Shown: piece after piece, positions 7,932 to 17,561 of the stretch
Layout: the number at the start of each line of letters is the position of its first letter
Position numbering within the stretch: position 1 is the first letter of the stretch
Assembly (NCBI GenBank): GCA_002683405.1
Contig: NYTH01000024.1
Coordinates: forward strand, 1-47,576
Direction of reading: 5' to 3'
Length of the DNA stretch: 47,576 nucleotides
DNA from: Salinisphaeraceae bacterium
Lineage (GTDB): Bacteria > Pseudomonadota > Gammaproteobacteria > Nevskiales > Salinisphaeraceae
The notes under the pieces: generated by a model
Seen by the model: only the letters and a program-made list of their open reading frames with translations
Database searches by the model: none
What the model was told of the DNA's origin: nothing
Program-made: the position numbers and the translations under genes

Positions 7932-8673
7932 AGCTGTCGACGAGCTCGCGCAATTGCAGGTGTATGAAGAAGTCGGCGACGCCGAATGCAGGGTCGAGGC
8001 AGGGCGGGCCGCCCACGCGCGCGCCCAGCGACAGATAGGCCCTGAGCAGCGGCGGCAGACGGGGTACGTCAACACCGCCCGCAAAGTGGGGCAGGGGGCG
8101 CTTCGGCGCAACGCGGCAAGCCTGTTCGACCAGATGTCGGCGCGAAAGTCGGCGGAATATAGCATGCGCCCCGGCGCCGCCGTCGCCGGCGGCCACGCTG
8201 GCGCAGCCGATTAACTGGTCATACCGGCCCTGATTGACGAAGTGGCTCAGACCGCGCCAGAGGCTGGCGATGGCGGCGCCGCTGCGGTATTCGGGTGCCA
8301 CACAGGTTCGACCGATTTCGAGAAATCGCCCGGGCCGATTCAGTAGACGCGTCAGGTCGAACTCGGATGCGGAATAGAATCCGCCGACGCGCGATGCCTG
8401 TTCCTGCACGAGAATGCGGGTGCTGGCGGCCAGGGCGCCGCTGCGTTCGTCACACACCAGCAGATGCGTGCAGGCCGGGTCGTATTCGTCGTAATCCAGC
8501 TGCTGGTCAGCGGTCGGCAGGCGGGCACCCATCTCTTCGGCAAAGACCCGGTAGCGCAAGCGCTGACTGGCCTGAATATCGGCCGGGGAGCCCGCCAGTC
8601 GGCAGATGAAGCTGGGCCGTAGGCGGGCCCTGGAACAAATCCTCGGGTCGGTCATGACGCGTACCGGCAGCAT
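7873..8673 (-). CDS. olsB: L-ornithine N-alpha-acyltransferase (OlsB-like, GNAT fold)
   Basis: This 266-residue protein matches the OlsB/COG3176 family: RLRYRVFAEEMGA near the N-terminus, YDEYDPACTHLLV, the FYSASEFDL segment, LEIGRTCVAPEYR (the GNAT core) and PLLRAYLSLGARV near the C-terminus. OlsB transfers a 3-hydroxyacyl group from ACP to ornithine, giving lyso-ornithine lipid, a phosphorus-free membrane lipid often made under phosphate limitation. Two in-frame starts (8673 and 8655) are both without a clear Shine-Dalgarno sequence; I give the longer. The gene is followed at once by the overlapping acyltransferase, as in many olsBA pairs. Confidence 0.8.
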   Translation of the reverse strand: MLPVRVMTDPRICSRARLRPSFICRLAGSPADIQASQRLRYRVFAEEMGARLPTADQQLDYDEYDPACTHLLVCDERSGALAASTRILVQEQASRVGGFYSASEFDLTRLLNRPGRFLEIGRTCVAPEYRSGAAIASLWRGLSHFVNQGRYDQLIGCASVAAGDGGAGAHAIFRRLSRRHLVEQACRVAPKRPLPHFAGGVDVPRLPPLLRAYLSLGARVGGPPCLDPAFGVADFFIHLQLRELVDSYARHFNADTPHAGRHRAVA

Positions 8674-8744
8674 AAAGACGCCGGCAGATTAGATCGTGCC
8701 TGTTGAGCGCGGATTGCAGTGGCGTGACGCGCCTGTGACAACCA

Positions 8745-8772
8745 TAAAAAAACCCCGCCGGAGCGGGGTTTT
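8745..8772 (-). terminator. Rho-independent terminator of mscS
   Basis: A perfect stem of AACCCCGC with GCGGGGTT and a four-base loop is flanked by A-tracts on the plus strand. Read on the minus strand the stem is followed by a run of seven T, so it should end the mscS transcript before olsB. Confidence 0.85.
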
Positions 8773-8789
8773 CGAAAGACCGGGCCGGA

Positions 8790-9650
8790 TCAGTTGGCGG
8801 GCGGCTGACCGCCGGAGGCTGCCGGCGGGCTTCCGTAAAAATGCACGTCCCGCTGCGGGAAGGGGATGGTGATGTTCTCTTCGTCGAACCGTTTCTTGAT
8901 GGTTTCGACCATGTCCCAGTACCCGCCCCAGAAATCGCCGGTATTGAACCAGGGCCGGAAGAGCAGATCGATGGACGATTCGCCCATGGCGTTGACGACC
9001 ACGGCGGCCACCGGCTCGGCGAGCACGCGTTCGTCGGCCGCGATGATGTCCAGCAGAATCTGCTTGGCCTTGTCGATGTCATCGTCGTAGCTGATGGAGA
9101 CAGTCAGATCCATGCGCCGTATCGGCCGGATGCTGTAGTTGGTAATGGGATTGCTCCATACCTGACTGTTGGGGATGGTGATTTCCTGATTGTTGGTCGT
9201 GAGCAGTACCGTGCTGACAATGTCGATGCGCTCGACGGTACCCATCTTGCCGGCCAGCTCGACGAAGTGGCCCTTGCTGATCGGCTTGAAGAAGATCAGC
9301 AGCACGCCGGAGGCCACCGAGGAAATCTGCCCCTGCAGCGACAGGCCCAGCGCCAGTGCCGCGCCGCCGATGATCGCTGCCGCAGCCGTGGTCTGCACGC
9401 CGAGCTGGCCGAGCGCGGCAATAATGACGAAGGCCATGAGAATGATGTTGGCCACCACGCCCAGAAAGTGGACGACGGTTTCGTCGGTGCTGGCGCGGCC
9501 GAGCATTTTTTTCAGAAAGCGCACCACGAAGCGCACGATCCAGCGGCCGATCACGAAGATCGCGATGGCACCGACCAGTTTCAGACCATAGGGCAGCAGG
9601 AGTTCCAGCCAGCCCTGCCAGTCGGTCAGCTTCTCGAGGGAGATATTCAC
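8790..9650 (-). CDS. mscS: Small-conductance mechanosensitive channel MscS
   Basis: The 286-residue protein has the MscS layout: three N-terminal membrane helices, with the pore-lining TM3 rich in Gly/Ala (AAIIGGAALALGLSLQGQ). The beta domain follows (GKMGTVERIDIVSTVLLT, TIPNSQVWSNPITNYS) and then the alpha/beta vestibule domain (VSISYDDDIDKAKQIL). It opens under membrane tension to release solutes during hypo-osmotic shock. Length equals E. coli MscS (286). The C-terminal tail is Pro/Gly-rich. It has its own terminator downstream. Confidence 0.95.
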   Translation of the reverse strand: MNISLEKLTDWQGWLELLLPYGLKLVGAIAIFVIGRWIVRFVVRFLKKMLGRASTDETVVHFLGVVANIILMAFVIIAALGQLGVQTTAAAAIIGGAALALGLSLQGQISSVASGVLLIFFKPISKGHFVELAGKMGTVERIDIVSTVLLTTNNQEITIPNSQVWSNPITNYSIRPIRRMDLTVSISYDDDIDKAKQILLDIIAADERVLAEPVAAVVVNAMGESSIDLLFRPWFNTGDFWGGYWDMVETIKKRFDEENITIPFPQRDVHFYGSPPAASGGQPPAN

Positions 9651-9707
9651 GGTGATTCCTCAGGTCCAGTCGTTCACAAGTGTCAGGATTGATTTACGGG
9701 CGGGTGT

Positions 9708-10409
9708 TCAGGCCGGATAGCGGCCGAAGGCCTGCTGGAATCGGTTCACGATTTCGCAGAACAGCACCGCCGTGCGCTCGGTATCGTAGCGCGCCGAGTG
9801 GGCCTCGGCGCCGTCCCAGGCCAGGCCGGCTTTCTCGACGGCCCGCCGCAACACGGTCTGCCCCAGCGCCACGCCGGCCAGGGTTGCGGTGTCGAACACC
9901 GAAAACGGGTGGAACGGGTTGCGCTTGATGCCGGTGCGCGCCGCGGCGGCATTCACGAAGCCCAGATCGAAGTGGGCGTTGTGGCCGACCAGGACGGCCC
10001 GGTTGCAGTTGTTTTCGGACACCGATCGACGGACCTCGCGGAACAACCGGCTGAGCGCTTCCTTTTCCGGCAGGGCGGGGCGCAGCGGGTGATGCGGGTC
10101 GATGCCGTTGACCTCCAGCGAGGCCGGCTCGATGTTGGCGCCCTCGAACGGCGCCACGTGAAACGAATGCGTTTCGACGGTCTGCAGCTGGCCGTCCGGC
10201 CGCATGCCCAGCAGTACGGCCGCGACTTCGAGCAGAGCGTCTGTGCCCGAGTTGAAGCCCCCGGTTTCCACGTCCACCACGACCGGCATGAAGCCGCGAA
10301 ACCGGCCGCCGACGGGAATGAAATCGCTGCCGGACTCGCTCGAGTGGTCGGAATCAGGGGGCGGATCGCCCGTGGACGAATCGGGTGTGGACCTGTGATC
10401 GGATGTCAT
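9708..10409 (-). CDS. rnt: Ribonuclease T
   Basis: This 233-residue DEDDh exonuclease has Exo [19 protein letters not shown], Exo [15 protein letters not shown] and Exo [14 protein letters not shown] with the catalytic His. RNase T trims the 3' ends of tRNA and small stable RNAs. About 30 extra residues precede the core, Ser/Asp/Pro-rich and presumably disordered. The ATG at 10409 lacks a close ribosome site (GGAGG is 19 bases upstream), so the start is uncertain; a TTG lies two codons upstream. It is divergent from argG. Confidence 0.9.
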   Translation of the reverse strand: MTSDHRSTPDSSTGDPPPDSDHSSESGSDFIPVGGRFRGFMPVVVDVETGGFNSGTDALLEVAAVLLGMRPDGQLQTVETHSFHVAPFEGANIEPASLEVNGIDPHHPLRPALPEKEALSRLFREVRRSVSENNCNRAVLVGHNAHFDLGFVNAAAARTGIKRNPFHPFSVFDTATLAGVALGQTVLRRAVEKAGLAWDGAEAHSARYDTERTAVLFCEIVNRFQQAFGRYPA

Positions 10410-10467
10410 GTGCAACAGTCTAGCATTGCCTCCGCGAAACGCTTTTTTGCCGCTGTGCCCGGGGCGC

Positions 10468-10495
10468 TGGCTGGCCTCCAACCGCTATGTATAAT
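10468..10495 (+). promoter_or_regulatory. Probable sigma-70 promoter of argG
   Basis: A perfect -10 hexamer TATAAT lies at 10490-10495, about 75 bases before the argG start. The -35 region at 16-17 bases upstream (TGGCTG/CTGGCT) is weak. The position and the -10 quality are observed; use as the argG promoter is inferred. Confidence 0.5.
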
Positions 10496-10570
10496 GCGCA
10501 GCCCAGCCAGCGGGGGACGGGATTTCGAGACCTGTTTTCCGATTCAATTGTTCAGCGCAGGGACATCGAC

Positions 10571-11782
10571 ATGGCATCAGTGAAGAAGGTGGTTCTGGCC
10601 TATTCGGGCGGACTGGATACATCGGTCATTCTGAAGTGGCTTGCCGACACCTACGACTGCGAGGTCGTGACCTTCACGGCCGATATCGGGCAGGGCGAAG
10701 AACTGGATGCCGTGCGCCCCAAGGCCGAATCCCTGGGCGTGAAGGAAATCTTCGTCGAGGACCTGCGCGAGGAATTCGCCCGCGACTTCGTGTTCCCCAT
10801 GTTCCGCGCGAACGCAATCTACGAGGGCGAATACCTGCTGGGCACGTCCATCGCGCGGCCGCTGATTTCCAAGCGGCTTGTGGAAATTGCCGCGCAGACC
10901 GGGGCGGACGCCATCTCGCATGGCGCCACCGGCAAGGGCAATGACCAGGTTCGATTCGAATTGTCTGCCTACGCGCTGGCGCCGGACATCAAGGTGATCG
11001 CGCCCTGGCGCGAATGGGATCTGAACTCGCGGGAGCGATTGCTGGCCTATGCCGAGGAGCACGGCATTCCCATCGCCAAGAAAGCCGACGGCGGCTCGCC
11101 TTATTCCATGGACGCCAACGCGCTGCACATTTCCTACGAAGGCGGCGTGCTCGAGGATACCTGGACGCCGGCCGAAGCCGACATGTGGCGCTGGACTGTC
11201 GATCCGCAGGACGCGCCGGACACGCCCGAGACCATTGATCTGACCTATCGGGGCGGCGATGTTGTGGCTATCAATGGCGAAACGCTGTCGCCCTACGCGG
11301 TCATTGACCGGCTCAATCAGCTGGGCGGCCGCCACGGCATTGGCCGTATCGATATTGTCGAAAACCGCTATGTCGGCATGAAATCGCGCGGCTGCTATGA
11401 AACGCCGGGCGGCACCATCATGCTCAAGGCCCATCGCGCCATCGAGTCCATCACGCTTGACCGCGAAGCGGCGCACCTGAAGGACGAGCTGATGCCCCGC
11501 TACGCCAAGCTCATCTATAACGGCTACTGGTTCTCGCCCGAGCGGGAGATGCTGCAGGCGGCGATTGATCATTCGCAGACGCGCGTGAACGGCGAAGTCC
11601 GGCTTTCGCTGTACAAGGGCAGCGTGTCGGTGGTGGGGCGTTCATCCGAGCACGACAGCCTGTTCGACGCCTCCATCGCCACGTTCGAGGATGATCGCGG
11701 TGCCTATGACCAGAAAGATGCGGCCGGTTTCATCCGGCTGAATGCCTTGCGGCTTCGCCTGGGCGGAAAACGCCAGGCCTGA
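10571..11782 (+). CDS. argG: Argininosuccinate synthase
   Basis: The 403-residue protein begins with the ATP pyrophosphatase loop AYSGGLDTS (about residue 9) and carries the family blocks [28 protein letters not shown] and [17 protein letters not shown]. It condenses citrulline and aspartate with ATP to argininosuccinate in arginine synthesis. Length matches the bacterial type-1 enzyme (about 400). The ATG at 10571 has AGGGA eight bases upstream; the frame is open to 10487 but that part overlaps the -10 box. No other arg gene is in the window. Confidence 0.97.
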   Translation: MASVKKVVLAYSGGLDTSVILKWLADTYDCEVVTFTADIGQGEELDAVRPKAESLGVKEIFVEDLREEFARDFVFPMFRANAIYEGEYLLGTSIARPLISKRLVEIAAQTGADAISHGATGKGNDQVRFELSAYALAPDIKVIAPWREWDLNSRERLLAYAEEHGIPIAKKADGGSPYSMDANALHISYEGGVLEDTWTPAEADMWRWTVDPQDAPDTPETIDLTYRGGDVVAINGETLSPYAVIDRLNQLGGRHGIGRIDIVENRYVGMKSRGCYETPGGTIMLKAHRAIESITLDREAAHLKDELMPRYAKLIYNGYWFSPEREMLQAAIDHSQTRVNGEVRLSLYKGSVSVVGRSSEHDSLFDASIATFEDDRGAYDQKDAAGFIRLNALRLRLGGKRQA

Positions 11783-11804
11783 GCCGAGTATACCGGCGAC
11801 CGTC

Positions 11805-13061
11805 ATGCGCCAGACGCTCGTATCGCTGACCGCCATGTTCGTCAGCCTGGCCCTGCTGGTTTGCGGGACCACGCTGCTGGGTACGCTGCTGTCGCTGCGG
11901 CTGGCGGCCGAGGGACTGAGCACCGCCACGATCGGTGCGGTGCTGGTTTTCCACTCCATCGGCTTCGTTTTAGGCACCCGTGTGGTCACGCGGCTGATCC
12001 GGCGGGTAGGCCAGATCCGGTCCTTTGCCGCCTTTGCCGCGGTGAGCTGCGTGGTTGCGCTGGTGCACCCGAATCTTGTCTGGGCGCCGCTGTGGGCCGT
12101 TCTGCGCGTGGCGTCGGGATTCTGCATGGCCGGCATGGTGATGATCCTGGAAAGCTGGATTTCCGGCCGTGCCACCACGCACAACCGGGGCACGCTGCTG
12201 GGCATTTACCAGCTGGTGTATTTCTCGTTCTCGGCGCTCGGCCAGTTTCTGATTGGCCTGACCGATCCGGGCCAGCTGCCCGTATTCAGCCTGGCCGCGG
12301 CCCTGGTCGTGCTGGCGCTGGTGCCGCTGTCGCTTACCCGGGAGGAGGCGCCCACGCTGCCGCTGGCCGGACGGATGCGTTTTGGCGATTTGTTCCGCGC
12401 GTCACCCAGCGCGTTCCTGGGCGCCATGGCGGGCGGCGCGATATCCGCGGGCTTTCTGTCCATGGCGCCGGTATACGGTTACGAAACGGCCATGGAAGTT
12501 GACCGCATTGCCCTGTATCTCACCGTGGCCGTTCTGGGGGCCATGGTGCTGCAATGGCCGTTCGGACGCCTGTCGGACATGTTCGAGCGCCGCCGCGTGC
12601 TCGGCGCATTCGCCGTGAGCGTGGGGCTCTTTGCCGCCCTGCTGGCGCTGATGGGGGATTGGTCGATCTGGCTGCTGTTCGGCCTGACCGTGCCCGTGTT
12701 CGGCATTACGGGCTGCTTCTATCCGGTGTGTTTATCCATGCTCAACGACCGCATGGAAACGCCTGATCCGGTGGGCGCCAGCGCGAGTCTGCTGTTCGTG
12801 TTCGGGCTGGGCACCTGTGCCGGCCCGCTGCTGTCGGCGGGCAGCATGGCCGTGCTCGGGCCGCACGGTCTGTTCCTGTTCCTGGCCGTTACGGCCACCG
12901 GCCTTGCGGCAGTGGTCAGTTACCGCATGCGGGTATCCGATGAAGTGCCGATCGAGCAGCAGGGGCGATTCGTGGTCATGCCGGCCACCGACGCGGGCCC
13001 GGCCATCGTGGAGCTGGACCCGCGTATCGAGGCCGACGGGGGTTATGCGCCGGTCAGATAG
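11805..13061 (+). CDS. MFS transporter (YcaD-like)
   Basis: This 418-residue integral membrane protein has about twelve hydrophobic segments. The loop between helices 2 and 3 (GTRVVTRLIRRVGQIR) matches the MFS G-x3-D/R-R-x-G/R motif, and GRLSDMFERRR repeats it in the second half. FCMAGMVMILESWI and the helix pattern resemble YcaD-type transporters. The substrate is unknown. It starts 22 bases after argG, possibly on the same transcript, and its end overlaps the convergent DUF4864 gene by eight bases. Confidence 0.85.
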   Translation: MRQTLVSLTAMFVSLALLVCGTTLLGTLLSLRLAAEGLSTATIGAVLVFHSIGFVLGTRVVTRLIRRVGQIRSFAAFAAVSCVVALVHPNLVWAPLWAVLRVASGFCMAGMVMILESWISGRATTHNRGTLLGIYQLVYFSFSALGQFLIGLTDPGQLPVFSLAAALVVLALVPLSLTREEAPTLPLAGRMRFGDLFRASPSAFLGAMAGGAISAGFLSMAPVYGYETAMEVDRIALYLTVAVLGAMVLQWPFGRLSDMFERRRVLGAFAVSVGLFAALLALMGDWSIWLLFGLTVPVFGITGCFYPVCLSMLNDRMETPDPVGASASLLFVFGLGTCAGPLLSAGSMAVLGPHGLFLFLAVTATGLAAVVSYRMRVSDEVPIEQQGRFVVMPATDAGPAIVELDPRIEADGGYAPVR

Positions 13062-13590
13062 CCTGCAGCGCCTCGGGGCTGTCGCCGGGTAGCGGCAGTA
13101 CCGCGTCGGTCATCCAGCAGTCGGCGTATTCGCCGCCGGTCTGCCTGGCCAGGATGAACATGTAGTTGCGCGGCTGCCGGCCGGCCGTCAACAGGGCGGC
13201 GGCGATCGCGGCCTGTGTCGGCCCCTCTCGCACCACCGTCAGAATCACCTGCTCGTGCGCCACCATGTCGGCGTAGCTGCTGCGCACCATGCTGGAAAAG
13301 TCATCCAGGCTGCCCACGCCGGCCTTGTTGCGGGGTGAAGCAAATGCGTAGGCCGCCGCCATCGCCCGGTCGGCGGCCTGACTGTCGCCGCCGGCCTGCC
13401 TGAGGGCCTGCAGCTGCGCGGAGACGACATCCTGCGGCGTCAGCGATGGCGCCGGCGCGGGGAACGCGTCAGTCCGGGCCACGGGAGTCGGTTCGCCGGA
13501 ACAGGCTGTCATCAACAGAACGAGCGACAGCCAGCGCAGCACGGGCCGGCCGCGCGGGGCCATCTTGAGCAGGGTTGCGCCGGTTTTCAT
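13054..13590 (-). CDS. DUF4864-type lipoprotein
   Basis: The 178-residue exported protein has a signal ending LVLLMTACSGE (lipobox Cys). The mature part has QDVVSAQLQALRQ, AYAFASPRNKAGVGSLDDFSSMV and a C-terminal half with GEYADCWMTDAVL, the pattern of DUF4864 proteins, whose function is unknown. A second ATG at 13563 would give a shorter signal. The gene is convergent and slightly overlapping with the MFS transporter and divergent from the FKBP gene. Confidence 0.7.
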   Translation of the reverse strand: MKTGATLLKMAPRGRPVLRWLSLVLLMTACSGEPTPVARTDAFPAPAPSLTPQDVVSAQLQALRQAGGDSQAADRAMAAAYAFASPRNKAGVGSLDDFSSMVRSSYADMVAHEQVILTVVREGPTQAAIAAALLTAGRQPRNYMFILARQTGGEYADCWMTDAVLPLPGDSPEALQAI

Positions 13591-13687
13591 GGCCTCACGA
13601 TAGCAGCTATGGCGGGGGATTACGGCTTTTGCTCCTTCGGTGTTTCGCGTAACCTCCCGCACTTTCCCAGGACACAAGGTAGCAAGC

Positions 13688-14503
13688 ATGTACAGAATTC
13701 TTCCGGCTCTGACGCTGTCGCTGTTTCTGCTGGCCTGCGAGCAGGGTGGTTCCATGTCGGGTAACGAGGCGGGTGATCAGTCCGCGTCGGATTCGGCGTC
13801 CAAGCAGGCGACGCAGACCAGTGCCAGCCCGTCGGCTGCGCCGTCCACTTCGACAGCTGCGCTCGAAACCGAGGCGCAGCGTCGCAGCTATGCGCTGGGC
13901 ATGGACATCGGCAATTCGCTGAAGGGGCTGCCGGTGGAACTGCAAACCGACTATGTGGCGCAGGGACTCAAGGACGTGATTTCCGGCGGCAAGACGCGGC
14001 TGAGCCAGGATGAGGCCACCAAGGCGATGCAGTCCTTCGTGAGCACGCTGGAATCTGCCCAGGCCGAACAGGCCGACGCCACTGCGGCGGACAACTCCAA
14101 GAAGGGCGCGAGCTATCGCGAGGAGTTCAAGAAGAAGGACGGCGTGAAGACCACCGACTCCGGACTGCTGTATCGGGTAGACACCAAGGGTGAGGGCGCC
14201 AGCCCCTCCGAGTCCGACAGCGTAACCGTGCACTACGAGGGCAAGCTGGTGGACGGCACGGTGTTCGACAGCTCGCGGGAACGCGGCGAGCCGGTGACCT
14301 TCCCGGTCAACGCCGTCATTCCGGGCTGGACCGAGGCGCTGCAAATGATGCAGGAGGGCGCGCGCTACACGCTGGTTATCCCGCCCGAGCTCGCCTACGG
14401 CGATCGCGGTGCCGGCGCACGCATCGGGCCCAACGAAACGCTGACCTTCGATGTGGAGCTGATCAAGGTGCTCGAAGGCGGCGAGGGTGAGGAAGATTCC
14501 TGA
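13688..14503 (+). CDS. FKBP-type peptidyl-prolyl isomerase, Mip/FkpA-like lipoprotein
   Basis: This 271-residue protein has a lipoprotein signal (LSLFLLACEQG), a Ser/Thr/Ala-rich linker, then a Mip-type dimerisation domain (RRSYALGMDIGNSLKG, TDYVAQGLKDVI) and a C-terminal FKBP domain. The latter shows VTVHYEGKLVDGTVFDSS, VIPGWTEALQMMQEG and LAYGDRGAG. It should assist folding of proteins in the periplasm, anchored to a membrane. GGACACAAGG lies a little upstream of the ATG at 13688. A strong terminator follows. Confidence 0.93.
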   Translation: MYRILPALTLSLFLLACEQGGSMSGNEAGDQSASDSASKQATQTSASPSAAPSTSTAALETEAQRRSYALGMDIGNSLKGLPVELQTDYVAQGLKDVISGGKTRLSQDEATKAMQSFVSTLESAQAEQADATAADNSKKGASYREEFKKKDGVKTTDSGLLYRVDTKGEGASPSESDSVTVHYEGKLVDGTVFDSSRERGEPVTFPVNAVIPGWTEALQMMQEGARYTLVIPPELAYGDRGAGARIGPNETLTFDVELIKVLEGGEGEEDS

Positions 14504-14530
14504 TCCGTCCGATCAGCCTCGAAGATCAAG

Positions 14531-14558
14531 CGCCCGGCCACTCGCCGGGCGTTTTTTT
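14531..14558 (+). terminator. Rho-independent terminator of the FKBP gene
   Basis: A perfect eight-base stem CGCCCGGC/GCCGGGCG with a five-base loop is followed by seven T on the plus strand. It ends 14503-gene transcription before the convergent PAP2 gene. Confidence 0.92.
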
Positions 14559-15615
14559 AGGCGGGGGGCGGCCGCCCCACGGCGCCGCGGCGCTCGAGTC
14601 GACCACGCACCGCGGCAGCGAGATGCCAGATCAGCAGCGTCAGCGCGATCGACACGTAACCGTCTACCGCGTAGTGCCAGCCCAGGTGGACCGACCCCAG
14701 AAGAATGCCCAGCAGGTAGATCGAGAGCAGCAGGCCCAGGGCAAAATGGTGGCGCCAGGCCAGCAGCGCAAATAGCAGACTGGTGCTGACATGCAGGCTG
14801 GGCATGGCGGAGATGCCGGCGAGTATGGCGGGGTCTTCTGAAAGATAGTCCTGCCACAGCCGTTCCTGGATATGCAGCGCCCAGAGCCGGGTGTGCGAAT
14901 CCACCGACTGCAGATAGGCGAACAGCGCATCGAATTGCTGGGGCTCGGGGAATCCGAGTCTGCCGTAATAAACCGGCCCGGCCGATGTGAACAGCAGCGC
15001 CAGGGCGTTGCTCAGAAAAATCCAGACAAGCAGCATCGAGAGCAGGAACTGAAAGCGCAGCGCGTGATCTCGGGTGCTGATGGCCTGCCAGAACACCGAG
15101 CCGATCAGCATAAACGGCCACAGGTTGTAGAGCACGTTGATGCCCAGGGTGACATCCGGCTGCCCGAGCCATGGCTGCAGCCACTGCCAGGGCGCCTGTC
15201 CGCCGTGCAGATACCGGTCAGCCTGCGCCAGCGCTGCGTCCCAACTGAAGGGATAAAGCCAGGGGATGGCAATCTTGAAGGTGGTCACCGCCGAGGCGAA
15301 CAGCGGCCAGGCGATCAACACCGGTACGGCCAGCACGAAACTCTCCGACCGGATCGCGCGCCGCAGGTCCCGGCGTATGCGCGCGATGGGGTGGGCGGGA
15401 CGCTCGGTAATGATCAGCCGCAGCAGATAAGCCAGCCCGAGCAGGCTCAGGAACACCAGCAGCAGCAGGGCGAAGCCGCCGTTGTAGGCCTGCAGCATAT
15501 CGAAGCCCGGAAACCCGAGCGCCCTGCCCAGGATGATGCCGCAGAGGCAGTAGAGCAGGCAGATGATCAGCAGCAGCCGCTGCTCCCGCAGCGACCACCC
15601 CCAGAGTCGGCTCAT
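14557..15615 (-). CDS. PAP2-superfamily membrane phosphatase/transferase
   Basis: The 352-residue integral membrane protein has at least eight hydrophobic stretches. It carries the PAP2 motifs SAMPSLHVS (motif 2) and GSVHLGWHYAVDG (motif 3, with the catalytic His and Asp) near the C-terminus. This spacing is that of the PAP2_3 group, which includes inositol-phosphoceramide synthase-like enzymes, so a lipid-phosphate phosphatase or phospho-alcohol transferase is likely. An in-frame GTG five codons earlier (15630) is an alternative start. It follows pckA by about 25 bases on the same strand and may be co-transcribed, though no functional link is evident. Confidence 0.8.
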   Translation of the reverse strand: MSRLWGWSLREQRLLLIICLLYCLCGIILGRALGFPGFDMLQAYNGGFALLLLVFLSLLGLAYLLRLIITERPAHPIARIRRDLRRAIRSESFVLAVPVLIAWPLFASAVTTFKIAIPWLYPFSWDAALAQADRYLHGGQAPWQWLQPWLGQPDVTLGINVLYNLWPFMLIGSVFWQAISTRDHALRFQFLLSMLLVWIFLSNALALLFTSAGPVYYGRLGFPEPQQFDALFAYLQSVDSHTRLWALHIQERLWQDYLSEDPAILAGISAMPSLHVSTSLLFALLAWRHHFALGLLLSIYLLGILLGSVHLGWHYAVDGYVSIALTLLIWHLAAAVRGRLERRGAVGRPPPA

Positions 15616-15641
15616 CCGGACGCCCGCCACGCCGCCGCGGC

Positions 15642-17297
15642 CTACATGGCGGCTTCGATACCCAACTTGTCGAAGCCCTTGGTGGCGAAGTTGTCGCGAA
15701 ACATGTCGCGCAGCATGGTGGCCTGCTCGTCATAGGCCTGCTTGTCGTCCCAGGTGTTGCGCGGGTCGAGGATTTCCTCCGGCACGCCGGGGCACTGCAG
15801 GGGGATGCGCAGGTTGAACAGCGGGTGTTCACGGGTTTCCACGTTGTCCAGGCTGCCGCTGAGCGCCGCGTTGAGCAGCGCCCGCGTGTGCCGTATGGAA
15901 ATGCGCTTGCCCACGCCGTAGGGCCCGCCGGACCAGCCCGTGTTCAGCAGAATGCAGCGCGCCCGGTTGGTTTTCATCTTCCTGGCCAGCAGCTCGGCGT
16001 AAACGGAAGGCGGCCGAGCCATGAAGGGCGAGCCGAAGCAGGCGGAGAAGGCGGCCTGGGGTTCGGTAATTCCCACCTCGGTGCCCGCCAGCTTGGAGGT
16101 GAAGCCCGATACGAAGTGATACATGACCGCCTTCTCGTCGAGAATCGACACCGGCGGCAAGACGCCGAAGGCATCTGCGGTCAGCAGGACGATGGTCTGT
16201 GGATGAGGGCCGCGCGCGCCCTCGGCCACGTTGGGGTTGGCAGATAGCGGGTAGGCCAGCCGGGTGTTCTCGGTAATCGAGTCGTCGCTGAGATCCAGCT
16301 CCTGCGGATCGGTTTCGGCGAGCGGCCTGTCGGGCAGCGGCGGCACGTTCTCGATGAGCGTACCCGGCATGGAGAGCGCGGCGGCGATCACGGGCTCGGC
16401 CTGCTTGTCCAGATCAATGAGCTTGGCGTAGCAGCCGCCCTCGAAATTGGAGACGCCCTTGGCCGTCCAGGCGTGTTCGTCATCGCCAATCAGTTTGCGA
16501 TCCGGGTCGGCCGACAGCGTCGTCTTGCCGGTGCCGGACAGGCCGAAAAGAATGGCCACATCGTCGCTTTCGCCCACATTGGCCGAGCAGTGCATGGACA
16601 GCTCGTCCATGCCCGGCAGCAGGTAATTCATGACGGTGAACATCGTCTTCTTCACGATGCCGCAGTAATCGGCGCGGCCCAGCACGAGGCCGATTCGATT
16701 CCGCACATCCATGATCACCGCGCGGGCCGAGGCGGTCCCGTCACGCGCGGGGTCACAGTGGAAGCTGGGCACATTGATCATGGTCCAGCGCTTGTCGGCC
16801 TCGTCGCTCACGCCCTCGACGCCGCTGGCGAACATGTTCTGCGCGAACAGCGCATGGGTGGCGAATTCACCGATAAAGCGATAGGGCACCGAGTAGTCGG
16901 GGTCCCAGCCGCAGTAGACATCCTGCACGAACAGTCTGGGGCGGCGCTCGTTCAGGTGTGCCACGACGCGCTCGAGCAGCGGACCGAAGTGGGCGGGGTC
17001 GAATTTCTTGAAATTCTGTTTCCACCATATGTCTTCTTCGATATCCGGCCAGGCGACCGCGAACGTGTCCGCGACGGGGCGGCCGGTGCAGCTGGGATCG
17101 GAATAGAAGACCAGCGGGCCGTCCACGCCCAGGCTGGTGGCGTAGGCCTTCTGCTCGTCGTCCGGGCCATCCGCGCGGATGCGGCCGCGATCATTGTCGA
17201 TCGCCGCCTGAAACAGCGCGGACTGGCTCAGGTTGTGGTGATAGTCGTGCTGTGTGTCGAGCCCGAATTGCTGCGACAATTCATCAACTAGAGACAT
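15642..17297 (-). CDS. pckA: Phosphoenolpyruvate carboxykinase (ATP)
   Basis: This 551-residue protein carries the ATP-type PEPCK kinase loop LFGLSGTGKTTLSAD, the metal site LIGDDEHAW, and the oxaloacetate/PEP-binding Arg segments including the C-terminal YGVGKRISI. It converts oxaloacetate and ATP to PEP and CO2 in gluconeogenesis. Length is slightly above the family norm (about 540). The ATG at 17297 has GAGGG about ten bases upstream; the frame remains open beyond it without similarity. pyk for the opposite step of the PEP node lies at 39819. Confidence 0.96.
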   Translation of the reverse strand: MSLVDELSQQFGLDTQHDYHHNLSQSALFQAAIDNDRGRIRADGPDDEQKAYATSLGVDGPLVFYSDPSCTGRPVADTFAVAWPDIEEDIWWKQNFKKFDPAHFGPLLERVVAHLNERRPRLFVQDVYCGWDPDYSVPYRFIGEFATHALFAQNMFASGVEGVSDEADKRWTMINVPSFHCDPARDGTASARAVIMDVRNRIGLVLGRADYCGIVKKTMFTVMNYLLPGMDELSMHCSANVGESDDVAILFGLSGTGKTTLSADPDRKLIGDDEHAWTAKGVSNFEGGCYAKLIDLDKQAEPVIAAALSMPGTLIENVPPLPDRPLAETDPQELDLSDDSITENTRLAYPLSANPNVAEGARGPHPQTIVLLTADAFGVLPPVSILDEKAVMYHFVSGFTSKLAGTEVGITEPQAAFSACFGSPFMARPPSVYAELLARKMKTNRARCILLNTGWSGGPYGVGKRISIRHTRALLNAALSGSLDNVETREHPLFNLRIPLQCPGVPEEILDPRNTWDDKQAYDEQATMLRDMFRDNFATKGFDKLGIEAAM

Positions 17298-17385
17298 GCC
17301 TGGGATACCCTCGAACCTGCATGAATGGGCGCGCCGGCCCGGGGGAAAAGCATGGGCGGCGGGAAAAATATCGCGCAAGGCTAAT

Positions 17386-17453
17386 GGCGATGCGGCGCGT
17401 AGGCAAGTAGCCTGCAGCCTGCGCAAGCCTTTGGCACCGCGACACGCATCGCC
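17386..17453. other. Structured inverted repeat between pckA and crcB
   Basis: A perfect nine-base inverted repeat GGCGATGCG / CGCATCGCC brackets 50 bases that contain further AGGC/GCCT complementarity. It lies in the 264-base divergent gap and could be part of the 5' leader of either pckA (minus) or crcB (plus). It does not match the fluoride riboswitch consensus. Confidence 0.4.
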
Positions 17454-17561
17454 AAGCGTGAGTCCGGAGCGTTCGGAGAACCGTATCAGCATGAACAGCC
17501 TGCCTGCAGGAACTAAAGCCCGACCGGGTGTTTGCCGCGCCGCGCCGCGGGGGCTAGCCGC

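Noticed and set aside
17298-17561. Fluoride riboswitch ahead of crcB
   Set aside because: A GGCGATG is present, but the second conserved half (CTGATG...CTCC type) is missing.
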